DNA from: an uncultured Hyphomonas sp.
GTDB taxonomy: Bacteria; Pseudomonadota; Alphaproteobacteria; Caulobacterales; Hyphomonadaceae
Direction of reading: 5' to 3'
DNA length: 64,000 nucleotides
Assembly: GCF_963677035.1 (NCBI RefSeq)
Contig: NZ_OY781472.1
Coordinates: forward strand, 3,439,658 to 3,503,657
Part shown: positions 54,270 to 62,635 of the stretch, in pieces
Layout of the letters: each line of letters begins with the position of its first letter
Numbering within the stretch: the first letter of the stretch is position 1
Translations under genes and position numbers: made by a program
Notes under the pieces: generated by a model
Database searches by the model: none
What the model saw: only the letters and a program-made list of their open reading frames with translations
Told to the model about the DNA's origin: nothing

Positions 54270-55192
54270 CAGACGACCTGAAACATGCTCCGGATGGAGC
54301 ACACACCGCATCTGCGTCCACCCTTCCCGGCAAGCGGGACATTTTCTACGAGTCGGCCGATGGATTGCGCCTCTACGCAGCCGATTACGGCCCAGAGGAC
54401 GCCGCCCTGACCGTGCTCTGCATGCATGGCCTCACGCGGAACCATAAGGATTTCGAGCCGCTTATCCGCCAGCTGGATCTGCCCTGCCGGTTCGTTGCGG
54501 TCGATGTCCGTGGCCGCGGCCTGTCGGATCGCGATCCCAATCGCGCCTACTCTCCGGACGTCTATGTCGGGGACATGGTTACCCTGCTCAACAAGCTCGA
54601 CGCCCACAAGGTCAGCCTGATCGGAACCTCCATGGGCGGGTTGATGGCCATGATCATGTCCCAGGCCCTTCCGGACCGGGTTCAGGGCATCGTCCTCAAC
54701 GATATCGGCCCGGCCGTAAACCCTGCGGGGCTGAAACGCATTGCCGGCTATACCAGCGGCGTGCGCTCTTTTCCGGACTGGCAGGCTGCAGCGGACGCGA
54801 TCCAGTCCAGTCAGTATACAGCCTTTCCGGATTTTACCGGGACAGACTGGATGGCTTTCGCCCGCCAGACCTGCCGCGAAACGGACTCGGGACAGGTTGA
54901 GTTCGACTACGACCCGGCGATTACCGAAAATATGGATGTTTCCGGCGCAGGCTGGAAAGTCAATTTCATGATGTGGCGCCTGTTCGGCCGCATGAAGCAT
55001 ATCCCCTTGTTGACGGTGCGGGGCGAACATTCCGACATTCTCACCTCTCGTACAGCAAACCGCATGTGCCGCCGCCACAAGAATTGCCGTCTGGTAACCG
55101 TGCCGAACCGGGGGCATACCCCGATGCTGTCCGAGCCGGAAGCGGTGTCCGCCATTTCGAACTTCCTGGCCTTACAAATCGCGGCGGCCTGA
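54266..55192 (+). CDS. Alpha/beta hydrolase
   Basis: A 308-residue cytoplasmic hydrolase. Motifs: oxyanion segment MHGLTRNHKDF near residue 53, nucleophile elbow IGTSMGGLMAM near residue 120 and catalytic His in PNRGHTPML near residue 287; the acid is probably the Asp in GEHSDILT. It is coupled to the MFS gene by an ATGA overlap. It would cleave an ester, lactone or C-C bond in the imported substrate. It converges with the LysR gene. Confidence 0.88.
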   Translation: MTDDLKHAPDGAHTASASTLPGKRDIFYESADGLRLYAADYGPEDAALTVLCMHGLTRNHKDFEPLIRQLDLPCRFVAVDVRGRGLSDRDPNRAYSPDVYVGDMVTLLNKLDAHKVSLIGTSMGGLMAMIMSQALPDRVQGIVLNDIGPAVNPAGLKRIAGYTSGVRSFPDWQAAADAIQSSQYTAFPDFTGTDWMAFARQTCRETDSGQVEFDYDPAITENMDVSGAGWKVNFMMWRLFGRMKHIPLLTVRGEHSDILTSRTANRMCRRHKNCRLVTVPNRGHTPMLSEPEAVSAISNFLALQIAAA

Positions 55193-55228
55193 CATCTCCC
55201 GTCAGCGGCCTGTGCCACACACACCCGG

Positions 55229-56131
55229 CTAATCTGAGAGCGCCCGGCTCGCCGCCATTTCATCCAGCATCCACTGACGCAGGGCCGTGATCTTGGGCTC
55301 GTTCCGGCGCGTGGCCAGCGATGTAAAGAACCATTTCCCGGGCAGGAAGACCCGCTGGCCCGGGAAAAGCTCCACCAGCCGCCCCGCTTCGAGATCCTCA
55401 TCCGCGAACGGATCGATCGCCAGCGCAACGCCCATACCTCTCACTGCCATGTTCAGGGCGTGATCATAACTGTCAAAGCGGGCATTTCCGGATGGATCAA
55501 CAGACGGCGCACCCACCGTGTTCAGCCACACACTCCAGTCATTCTGAGAGGGGTAAACCTGAAGCAGTGTGTGGTCGCGAAGATCATTGGGCTTGAGGAT
55601 CGGACCGTTCTTTTCAAGGTATTCCGGGCTACACACCGGATAGACCCGCGAACTGAACAGGAGTGTGTAATCGACTTCCCGCCGGATCGGCGCACCGATC
55701 ATCACGCAGGCATCAGAGGTGCTCTCCGACAGGTTCACATCCGACTGTGACGTGATCAGCCGTATCTCGAGGTCCGGATGCGCAGCCTCGAAGGACTCCA
55801 TCCGCGGCAACAACCAGCGGACTGCGAAAGTAGAATAAACCTGCAGCACGATGCGGCTGCTGTTCTCATCGCGCAATTGCTCCACGGTTTCAGCGATGCG
55901 GCGAAAAGAGCGTTTGAGCGTCTCGGCGAGCTTCCGTCCCTGAGCGGTCAGCTCAAAACCACTGCGTCCTCGCCGCGAAAGCCGGCAGCCAAGCTCCTCT
56001 TCCAATTGCCGGATCTGATGGCTCACCGCGGACGGCGTGACGTTCAATTCACCGGACGCAAGCTTGAAACTTTTCAGACGGGCGACAGCTTCAAACGTGC
56101 GTAAGGCTGTCATGGAGGGGAGGTGTTGCAT
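55229..56131 (-). CDS. LysR-family regulator (GcvA-like)
   Basis: A 300-residue regulator. The N-terminal helix-turn-helix is MTALRTFEAVARLKSFKLASGELNVTPSAVSHQIRQLEEELG, the GcvA-type signature, followed by the periplasmic-binding-like effector domain (VLQVYSTFAVRWLLPRMESFEAAHPDLEIRL). It is convergent with the hydrolase and divergent from the TPR-sulfotransferase, so its target may be either side. The effector is unknown. Confidence 0.92.
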   Translation of the reverse strand: MQHLPSMTALRTFEAVARLKSFKLASGELNVTPSAVSHQIRQLEEELGCRLSRRGRSGFELTAQGRKLAETLKRSFRRIAETVEQLRDENSSRIVLQVYSTFAVRWLLPRMESFEAAHPDLEIRLITSQSDVNLSESTSDACVMIGAPIRREVDYTLLFSSRVYPVCSPEYLEKNGPILKPNDLRDHTLLQVYPSQNDWSVWLNTVGAPSVDPSGNARFDSYDHALNMAVRGMGVALAIDPFADEDLEAGRLVELFPGQRVFLPGKWFFTSLATRRNEPKITALRQWMLDEMAASRALSD

Positions 56132-56326
56132 GGTGGGGGCATGCTACATGAGAATAATTCACTTAAAAAGAGCCGCTTGTCCGCGTGTCACATGCGAGGA
56201 TTGTTCTTCGCCCCGCGTTTTCGCTAAGAAAGGGCACCCCGCGCCGTGTTGATCCCGTCTCCCAATCAAAGGAGAAGCTGCAACCCGGCCACATTTTTTA
56301 TGATTTTCGACAAGGCGCTATAAGAT

Positions 56327-58345
56327 TTGACGCAGACACGCCCTGAGCCTTCCAGCCGGTCACTGAGTGAAGCAGACACCGAATTGCTGTCGCTGTTGCA
56401 AGCCGATCCGGCGGCCGCGCTCCGGCAGGTGATGTCCGAATTGACGCGCACTCCGACAGACCCCATGCGCCATCTGGTCAGGGCCGAAGCGACCCGGCGC
56501 ACCGGTAACGTGCGGGACGCCATCCGGCTGGCCCGGGAAAGCCAGGCGCGGCTGCCCGGCTATCCTCCGCTGGCGCTGGAGGAGGCGCGCGGCCTGAAAG
56601 CGCTCGGAGACCTGCCGGGCGCGTGCCGCGTTCTGGAGACTCTGCAAGCGGAACATCCTGACTTCATCAATGGCTGGAAGGCATTATCGGACGTGCGGGC
56701 GGAGATGGGAGACCAGGCCGGCGGGCAGAACGCTGCGGCGCAGATCCGCGCCATCGGACGCCCTGCCCCGGAACTCGTCATGGCGGGGGATCTTCTGCAG
56801 CGCGGTAAGCTCGGCGAAGCTGAACACGTGCTGCGCCGCTATGTCCACGACAACCCGATGGATGTGTCCGGCATCCGGCTTCTGGCGGACCTCGGCAACC
56901 GCCTCGGGGTCGCGAAGGACGCCAGCAAGCTGCTGGAGCGCTGTCTGGAACTGGCGCCGGACTTTCACCAGGCACGGCATGACTACGCCAATGCCCTGAT
57001 CAAACTGCAACAGTACGACGCGGCCGGGCAGGAAATCGAGCGCCTCAAAACCGCCGAGCCTGAAAATCAGGCCCATCGCGTGCTGGAAGCCCTGCTCCAT
57101 GTCCGTCTGGGCCGGTATGAAGAGGCAATATCTGTTTACAGATCGATCCTGAAAGTTTTCCCGAACCAGGCAAAGCTTTGGCTGAGCCTCGGCCATGCCT
57201 TGAAGACCGTCGGCCGGCAGGGCGAGGCTGTCGACGCCTATCTTGCCGCGATCAACGCACAACCTGAACTCGGAGAGGCCTATTGGAGCCTCGCCAACCT
57301 GAAAACCTTCCGCTTCTCGGACGACAATGTCTCCGCCATGGGCCAGCAGCTGGACAGCGGCTTGCTGGCCCATGCCGACCGGTTCCACATGAGCTTCGCC
57401 CTCGGCAAGGCGCTGGAAGACCAGAAGGATTTCGCCGGCGCCTTCGAGGCCTATCATCAGGGGAATGCATGGCGGCGAAAGGGCCTGCGCTATAGCGCGG
57501 ACCGGAACTCCGGCGATCTGGACGACCAGAAGCGCTTCTACACGCGCCAGTTCTTTGAAGACCGCGCCGGCTGGGGCAATCCGTCTGACGAGCCGATTTT
57601 CATCGTTGGCCTGCCCCGCTCCGGCTCAACGCTGCTGGAACAGGTCCTCGCCAGCCATTCACAAGTTGAGGGCACGTTCGAACTCCCGGACATCCTCTCC
57701 ATGGTCCGGCGCCTGTCAGGCAGGAAGCGCCCGGACGATCCATCAAACTATCCGGCCATCCTGGCGGACCTCAGCCGGGAAGACATCCGTGCGCTTGGAG
57801 ACGAATATCTGGACCGGACACGCGTGCACAGGTCAGGCTTGCCGCATTTTATCGACAAAATGCCGAACAATTTCGCGCACAGCGGATTCATTCGTCTGAT
57901 CCTTCCGAAGGCGAAGATTATCGATGCAAGGCGTCACCCGCTCGCCTGCAGTTTCAGCAACTACAAACAGCTCTTCGCACAAGGACAGAACTTCACGTAC
58001 GACCTTGATGAGATCGCACGATACTATCTCGATTATGTTGGCATCATGCGCTTCTGGGACGACATCCTCCCGGGTTTCGTCACGCGCGTGATCTATGAAG
58101 AGATGGTCGCTTCTCCGGAGACGGAAGTCGCCCGGCTTCTTGAGCGGTGCGGTCTTGCGTTCGAATCGGCCTGCCTGTCTTTCCACGAAACAAATCGCGC
58201 CGTCCGTACGGCAAGCTCTGAACAGGTTCGCCAACCGCTCTATACGAGTTCATTGGAGCAATGGCGCAACTTTGATTCCTATTTGCAGCCGTTGAAGGAT
58301 CGGCTGGAACCCCTGCTGGCATCGGGGAATACGTGGAAAACATGA
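56327..58345 (+). CDS. TPR-repeat sulfotransferase 2
   Basis: A 672-residue paralogue of the protein at 16860. It starts with TTG; an ATG 27 bases upstream in the same frame runs into a stop. TPR repeats fill residues 1 to about 400, and the sulfotransferase domain carries GLPRSGSTLLEQVLASHS near residue 426 and DARRHPLACSFSNYKQLF near 534. The ending, NRAVRTASSEQVRQPLY, aligns with the first copy (ERAVRTASSEQVRRPIN). It should use PAPS to sulfate an unknown acceptor. TonB receptor 4 follows after about 100 bases. Confidence 0.87.
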   Translation: MTQTRPEPSSRSLSEADTELLSLLQADPAAALRQVMSELTRTPTDPMRHLVRAEATRRTGNVRDAIRLARESQARLPGYPPLALEEARGLKALGDLPGACRVLETLQAEHPDFINGWKALSDVRAEMGDQAGGQNAAAQIRAIGRPAPELVMAGDLLQRGKLGEAEHVLRRYVHDNPMDVSGIRLLADLGNRLGVAKDASKLLERCLELAPDFHQARHDYANALIKLQQYDAAGQEIERLKTAEPENQAHRVLEALLHVRLGRYEEAISVYRSILKVFPNQAKLWLSLGHALKTVGRQGEAVDAYLAAINAQPELGEAYWSLANLKTFRFSDDNVSAMGQQLDSGLLAHADRFHMSFALGKALEDQKDFAGAFEAYHQGNAWRRKGLRYSADRNSGDLDDQKRFYTRQFFEDRAGWGNPSDEPIFIVGLPRSGSTLLEQVLASHSQVEGTFELPDILSMVRRLSGRKRPDDPSNYPAILADLSREDIRALGDEYLDRTRVHRSGLPHFIDKMPNNFAHSGFIRLILPKAKIIDARRHPLACSFSNYKQLFAQGQNFTYDLDEIARYYLDYVGIMRFWDDILPGFVTRVIYEEMVASPETEVARLLERCGLAFESACLSFHETNRAVRTASSEQVRQPLYTSSLEQWRNFDSYLQPLKDRLEPLLASGNTWKT

Positions 58346-58447
58346 ATTTGATTCATGTGAACGTGAATTTATTAACCTCGCAGCCTTCCGTCAACACCGC
58401 TAAGCCTGAGTAATCAGGACAATTTAAGCACTTTGGGGGTGTTGCAA

Positions 58448-60769
58448 ATGCACAGCGACCCGCGGCAACGCGAGAAATTTTCACCTATCAAACGGGCGCC
58501 AAAATTCACCGCGCTTGTCATGGGAACCAGCTTTCTGGTTGCACTGACACCGGCGGGTTTTGCCGCAGCGCAGGACCAGAGCGGAACCAAAACCCGCCGC
58601 CTCGAAGCGGTCACCGTCACGGCACAAAAGCGCGAAAGCACTTTGCAGGATGCGTCGGTCAGCCTCCAAGTGCTCGGAGAAGACACGCTGGACCAACTCG
58701 AAATCACGAATTTCGACGACTATGCCAACTTCCTGCCCAGCGTCTCGTTCAACTCGCTCGGACCGGGTGAAGCGCAGGTCTATATTCGCGGTGTCTCCGA
58801 TGGCGGCGATGGCAACGCATCCGGTTCCCAGCCGAGCGTCGGCATCTATCTCGACGAACAGCCTGTCACGGCGATTGGCCGCAACCTCGATGTCCACATC
58901 TATGACGTGTCCCGCATCGAAGTTCTTGGCGGCCCTCAGGGAACGCTTTACGGTGCAAACTCCCAGGCCGGGACGATCCGTATCATAACAAATGCACCGG
59001 ATCCGTCCGCTTTCGAGGCAGGCTACGATCTGAACGCCGTTACGGTGGAGAATGGCGGACAAGGCTATACGGCCGAAGGCTTCGTCAACATGCCCGTCAA
59101 CGAAAAGGTCGCCCTGCGCCTCGTCGGCTGGTACGATAAATCGCCCGGATACATTGACGCGGTTGCCGCCACCAAAACGTTCAGCCGCTCCGGCGTGACC
59201 ATAAACAATAATGGATTTGTCGAAGATAACTTCAACGAATCCACCAAGGCTGGCGCCCGCGCCGCGCTCGGCATCGATATCAACGAGTCCTGGACAGCGA
59301 CAGCCAAAATCCTTCATCAGCGCCAGGAATCCGACGGCGTCTGGGATCACGACCCGGAAGACCTTGGCGATCTCGAAGTTGCCCGCTTCTCCAACGACCA
59401 TGGCGAAGACACCTTCACGCAATATGGCGTGACCATCGAAGGTGATGTCGGCGGCGTCTCCATGACCTATGCCGGCACCTATCTTGACCGGGAAGTCGAC
59501 GATACGTCCGACTATACCGAGTATGCCGAATACTCTTCCTTTATCGACTATTACACCTGCTACTACGCCTATGACGCGACGGCTGGCGGATACAATTTCT
59601 ACAGTTGTGAAGATCCGAGGATTTCGTTCCGTGAACAAAGCAAGTATGAGCGTCAATCGCACGAGCTGCGCTTTGCAACACCGGAAGACAAACGTCTCCG
59701 CTTCATCGGTGGTGTTTTCTATCAGGAGTCAAAACACTCTTACGTCTTCGATTACCGTATCCCCAATATCAAACCCGGCTACCAGATCCGCGATCCTAAC
59801 ACCTACTTCGTGACGGATCAGATTCGAGAGGACAAAGAGACTGCGCTGTTCGGAGAAGTCTATTACGACCTGACCGACACGCTGACCGCGACTGTGGGCG
59901 GCCGGGTCTTCGAAACGGAGACAAGCATTACCGGCGAAGTCGGCACCGTGTTCGGGTTAAATCAGGTGGATGCAAAAACCGACGAGTCCGGTTCAGTATA
60001 CAAGGTCAACCTGTCCTGGGAGCCGACGGACGATCTTCTGTTCTACGGCACAATCTCCGAAGGGTTCCGTCCTGGCGGCGTGAACCGCGAGGCAACCAGC
60101 AACATTCCGCAACAATACAAGTCTGACCTCATCACCAATTACGAGATTGGCTGGAAAACGGAACTCGCCGACGGACAGGTTCGCCTGAACGGTGCGGCCT
60201 TCCTGATGGACTGGAAAGACGTTCAATTCACCCGGTTCGATCCTAGCGAGTCCCAACTGGGCCTGACATCCAATGCCGGTGCCGCCGAAGTCAAAGGCAT
60301 CGAAGCCGATGTGGCATGGCTCGCGACCCAGAACCTGACGGTGACCGGCGCATTTACGCTGCTCAATGCGGAATTGACCGAGGACTTCACCCAGAACGTC
60401 AACGCAACGAATGCGGCGCCAGACGCTGCTTCGGGCACACGCCTCCCCTTCATTCCGGAATACAAGGCGTATGTGAACGCCCGGTACGACTTCCGGGTCA
60501 ACACGTATGATGCCTTCATAAATGGCAACTATTCCATCGTCGGATCATCCTACAATGACCTCTATACGCAATCCCGGCAGGAACAGGACGATTATGGACT
60601 GTTGAATATGACTGCCGGCTTTGGCCGCAATAATTGGGAAGTCAAGCTTTTGCTCCGTAACCTGACTGATGAACGGGCTGAGCTGTATCGCAACGCCGCG
60701 GACTTCGACTCCCGGATAACGACCAACAGGCCGCGTTCCATTGGCGTCAGCTTCTCTCAACGCTTCTGA
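58448..60769 (+). CDS. TonB-dependent outer-membrane receptor 4
   Basis: A 773-residue receptor. The ATG at 58448 gives a signal peptide after a basic N-terminus (cleavage near FAAAQ); an in-frame TTG at 58433 is possible. The plug has a TonB-box-like LEAVTVTAQKRE, YIRGVSDGGD, YLDEQPVTAIGRNLDV and SQAGTIRIIT, the same subfamily signature as receptor 1. An extracellular loop contains several Cys and Tyr (YYTCYYAY, YSCEDP), also seen in receptor 1. It ends SIGVSFSQRF. A dehydrogenase gene starts 8 bases after its stop, so it heads a catabolic operon. Confidence 0.92.
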   Translation: MHSDPRQREKFSPIKRAPKFTALVMGTSFLVALTPAGFAAAQDQSGTKTRRLEAVTVTAQKRESTLQDASVSLQVLGEDTLDQLEITNFDDYANFLPSVSFNSLGPGEAQVYIRGVSDGGDGNASGSQPSVGIYLDEQPVTAIGRNLDVHIYDVSRIEVLGGPQGTLYGANSQAGTIRIITNAPDPSAFEAGYDLNAVTVENGGQGYTAEGFVNMPVNEKVALRLVGWYDKSPGYIDAVAATKTFSRSGVTINNNGFVEDNFNESTKAGARAALGIDINESWTATAKILHQRQESDGVWDHDPEDLGDLEVARFSNDHGEDTFTQYGVTIEGDVGGVSMTYAGTYLDREVDDTSDYTEYAEYSSFIDYYTCYYAYDATAGGYNFYSCEDPRISFREQSKYERQSHELRFATPEDKRLRFIGGVFYQESKHSYVFDYRIPNIKPGYQIRDPNTYFVTDQIREDKETALFGEVYYDLTDTLTATVGGRVFETETSITGEVGTVFGLNQVDAKTDESGSVYKVNLSWEPTDDLLFYGTISEGFRPGGVNREATSNIPQQYKSDLITNYEIGWKTELADGQVRLNGAAFLMDWKDVQFTRFDPSESQLGLTSNAGAAEVKGIEADVAWLATQNLTVTGAFTLLNAELTEDFTQNVNATNAAPDAASGTRLPFIPEYKAYVNARYDFRVNTYDAFINGNYSIVGSSYNDLYTQSRQEQDDYGLLNMTAGFGRNNWEVKLLLRNLTDERAELYRNAADFDSRITTNRPRSIGVSFSQRF

Positions 60770-60776
60770 GGTAATC

Positions 60777-61622
60777 ATGACAGCTGGTGATATCTCTTCG
60801 GACAGCGAACCGGTGAGTGAAACAAAACCGCAATCCGGTCTGCCAAAAACACTCGGGACAGCGCTCATCACGGGCGCCGCTTCGGGTATTGGCAAGGCCA
60901 CCGCGCAGCGGCTGGCCAGCGATGGCTGGAACGTACATATCTGCGATGTGTCTGCCGCTTCCGTTGAGGCCTTCCGGAAAGACGTGCCGGACGTAAGCGC
61001 CTGGGTCTGCGACGTGTCCTCGCCGGAACAGGTGCAGGATGTCGTCAGAAAAGTGGCGGCTGACGGCGCCGGCGGCCTGGACGTCCTGGTGAACAATGCA
61101 GGTATTGCAGGATGCACCGCACCGATTGAGGAGGTGCCGCACGACGACTGGCGCCGGACGATGGATGTCAACGTCAACGGCACGTTCAATTTGCTCCACG
61201 AAGCCATCCCAGGCATGAAACAGCGCAAACAGGGGGCAATTATCAATATCGCCTCCACCGCAGCCCTGTTCGGATACCCTCAGCGTGCGGCTTATGCGGC
61301 ATCCAAATGGGCGATGATCGGCCTGACCAAAACCCTGGCAATGGAACTCGGTCCCTTCAACATCCGGGTCAATGCCGTCTGCCCCGGATCCGTAGCAGGA
61401 CCCCGGATCGACGGCGTGATCGAACGGGATGCAGCACACCGCGGTGTGGCGCCGGACGTCGTGCGCCGGATCTACGAATCCCAGGTTTCGATGCGCAGGT
61501 TCGTCACGGCCGACGACATTGCGGGCATGTGCGCTTTTCTCGCCTCAAAAGATGCTGCGCTGGTGTCCGGACAAGTCATCGCCGTGGACGGCCATACCGA
61601 AACGCTCTCTTTCCCCTTCTGA
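60777..61622 (+). CDS. Short-chain dehydrogenase/reductase
   Basis: A 281-residue NAD(P)-dependent enzyme with an N-terminal extension of about 25 residues. Motifs: TALITGAASGIGKATAQRL (cofactor loop), LVNNAGIAG, the catalytic Ser in NIASTAALFG and YAASK, then the C-terminal NAVCPGSVAGPRID. It would interconvert an alcohol and a ketone. It lies between TonB receptor 4 and the MDR-family gene with gaps of 7 and 13 bases, so it belongs to the same operon. Confidence 0.93.
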   Translation: MTAGDISSDSEPVSETKPQSGLPKTLGTALITGAASGIGKATAQRLASDGWNVHICDVSAASVEAFRKDVPDVSAWVCDVSSPEQVQDVVRKVAADGAGGLDVLVNNAGIAGCTAPIEEVPHDDWRRTMDVNVNGTFNLLHEAIPGMKQRKQGAIINIASTAALFGYPQRAAYAASKWAMIGLTKTLAMELGPFNIRVNAVCPGSVAGPRIDGVIERDAAHRGVAPDVVRRIYESQVSMRRFVTADDIAGMCAFLASKDAALVSGQVIAVDGHTETLSFPF

Positions 61623-61635
61623 CAAGGCTGCCCCC

Positions 61636-62631
61636 ATGAAAGCCATCTGGTTCGACAAATTCGGTAATGCGAAAGATTGCCTGCAATATGGCGACCTGCC
61701 GCGGCCAACGCCCGCAGAGGGCGAAGTCCTGGTTCGCCTGCACAGAAGTGGCCCCAATCCCTCGGACGTCAAAAAGCGCTCTGGCGCAACGGCTCCGTCA
61801 CTGCTGGACGATGGATACGTCATTCCGCACAGCGACGGTGCGGGCGTCATCGAGGCGGTGGGCGAAGGCGTGCCGGCGGATCGTATCGGCGAACGGGTCT
61901 GGATCTACCAGGCCCAGTATGCCCGCCGGTTTGGGACGGCTGCCGAATACATCTGTGTCGAAAGCCGCCGCGCGCCACTCCTGCCCGACCGCGCCAGTTT
62001 CGAGATCGGCGCCTGCCTTGGCATCCCCGTCATGACAGCGCATCGCTGCGTATTCTCTGATGGAGATGTGAACGGGAAAACGGTGCTGGTTACCGGCGGC
62101 GCAGGCCGAGTGGGGTATTATGCAATCCAGTGGGCCGCACAGGCCGGGGCGCGTGTTATTGCAACGGCGGGCAATCTGAGTGACGAAGCGGACTGCCTCG
62201 AAGCCGGAGCCGACATCGTGCTCAATCATCGCATGCCCGACTGGCCCGAAATGCTGCTCAACGCGACGGGCGGTGAAAAAGTGGACCGGGTCGTGGATGT
62301 CGAATTTGGCGAGAATCTGGAAAAGGTGCTGGACGTTATCAACACCAATGGCGTGATTGCGACCTATTCCTCGTCCCACAATCAGCAGCCAGTACTGCCC
62401 TTCTACCGCATGATGTTCATGGACCTCACGGTGCGCATGGTTATTGTCTACGCCATGCCTGAAGATGCCAAAGCACAGGCCATCGCCGATATCCAAGTGG
62501 CACTAGAAGCCGGAAAGCTGAAACACCGGATTGCCCGCACCCTACCCCTCGCCAGATGTGCGGAAGCTCACGAACTGATCGAGACGGGAAAACTTCGCGG
62601 GTGCCTCGTGGTAAATACTGAAGTTGGCTGA
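61636..62631 (+). CDS. MDR-family NADPH:quinone-reductase-like enzyme
   Basis: A 331-residue medium-chain reductase without the zinc-binding Cys residues. It starts MKAIWFDKFGNAKDCLQYGD and carries GPNPSDVKKRSG, the cofactor-binding TVLVTGGAGRVGYYAIQWA near residue 150, and GAGVIEAVGEGV. Members reduce quinones or enones with NADPH. It is the third gene of the TonB receptor 4 operon and ends 4 bases before the carboxylesterase start. Confidence 0.9.
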   Translation: MKAIWFDKFGNAKDCLQYGDLPRPTPAEGEVLVRLHRSGPNPSDVKKRSGATAPSLLDDGYVIPHSDGAGVIEAVGEGVPADRIGERVWIYQAQYARRFGTAAEYICVESRRAPLLPDRASFEIGACLGIPVMTAHRCVFSDGDVNGKTVLVTGGAGRVGYYAIQWAAQAGARVIATAGNLSDEADCLEAGADIVLNHRMPDWPEMLLNATGGEKVDRVVDVEFGENLEKVLDVINTNGVIATYSSSHNQQPVLPFYRMMFMDLTVRMVIVYAMPEDAKAQAIADIQVALEAGKLKHRIARTLPLARCAEAHELIETGKLRGCLVVNTEVG

Positions 62632-62635
62632 TGTG

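Noticed and set aside
58341..58357. CATGAAT, TTG, ATTCATG hairpin at the end of sulfotransferase 2
   Set aside because: It is only 7 bp, overlaps the stop codon and has no T-run; too weak to call a terminator or operator.
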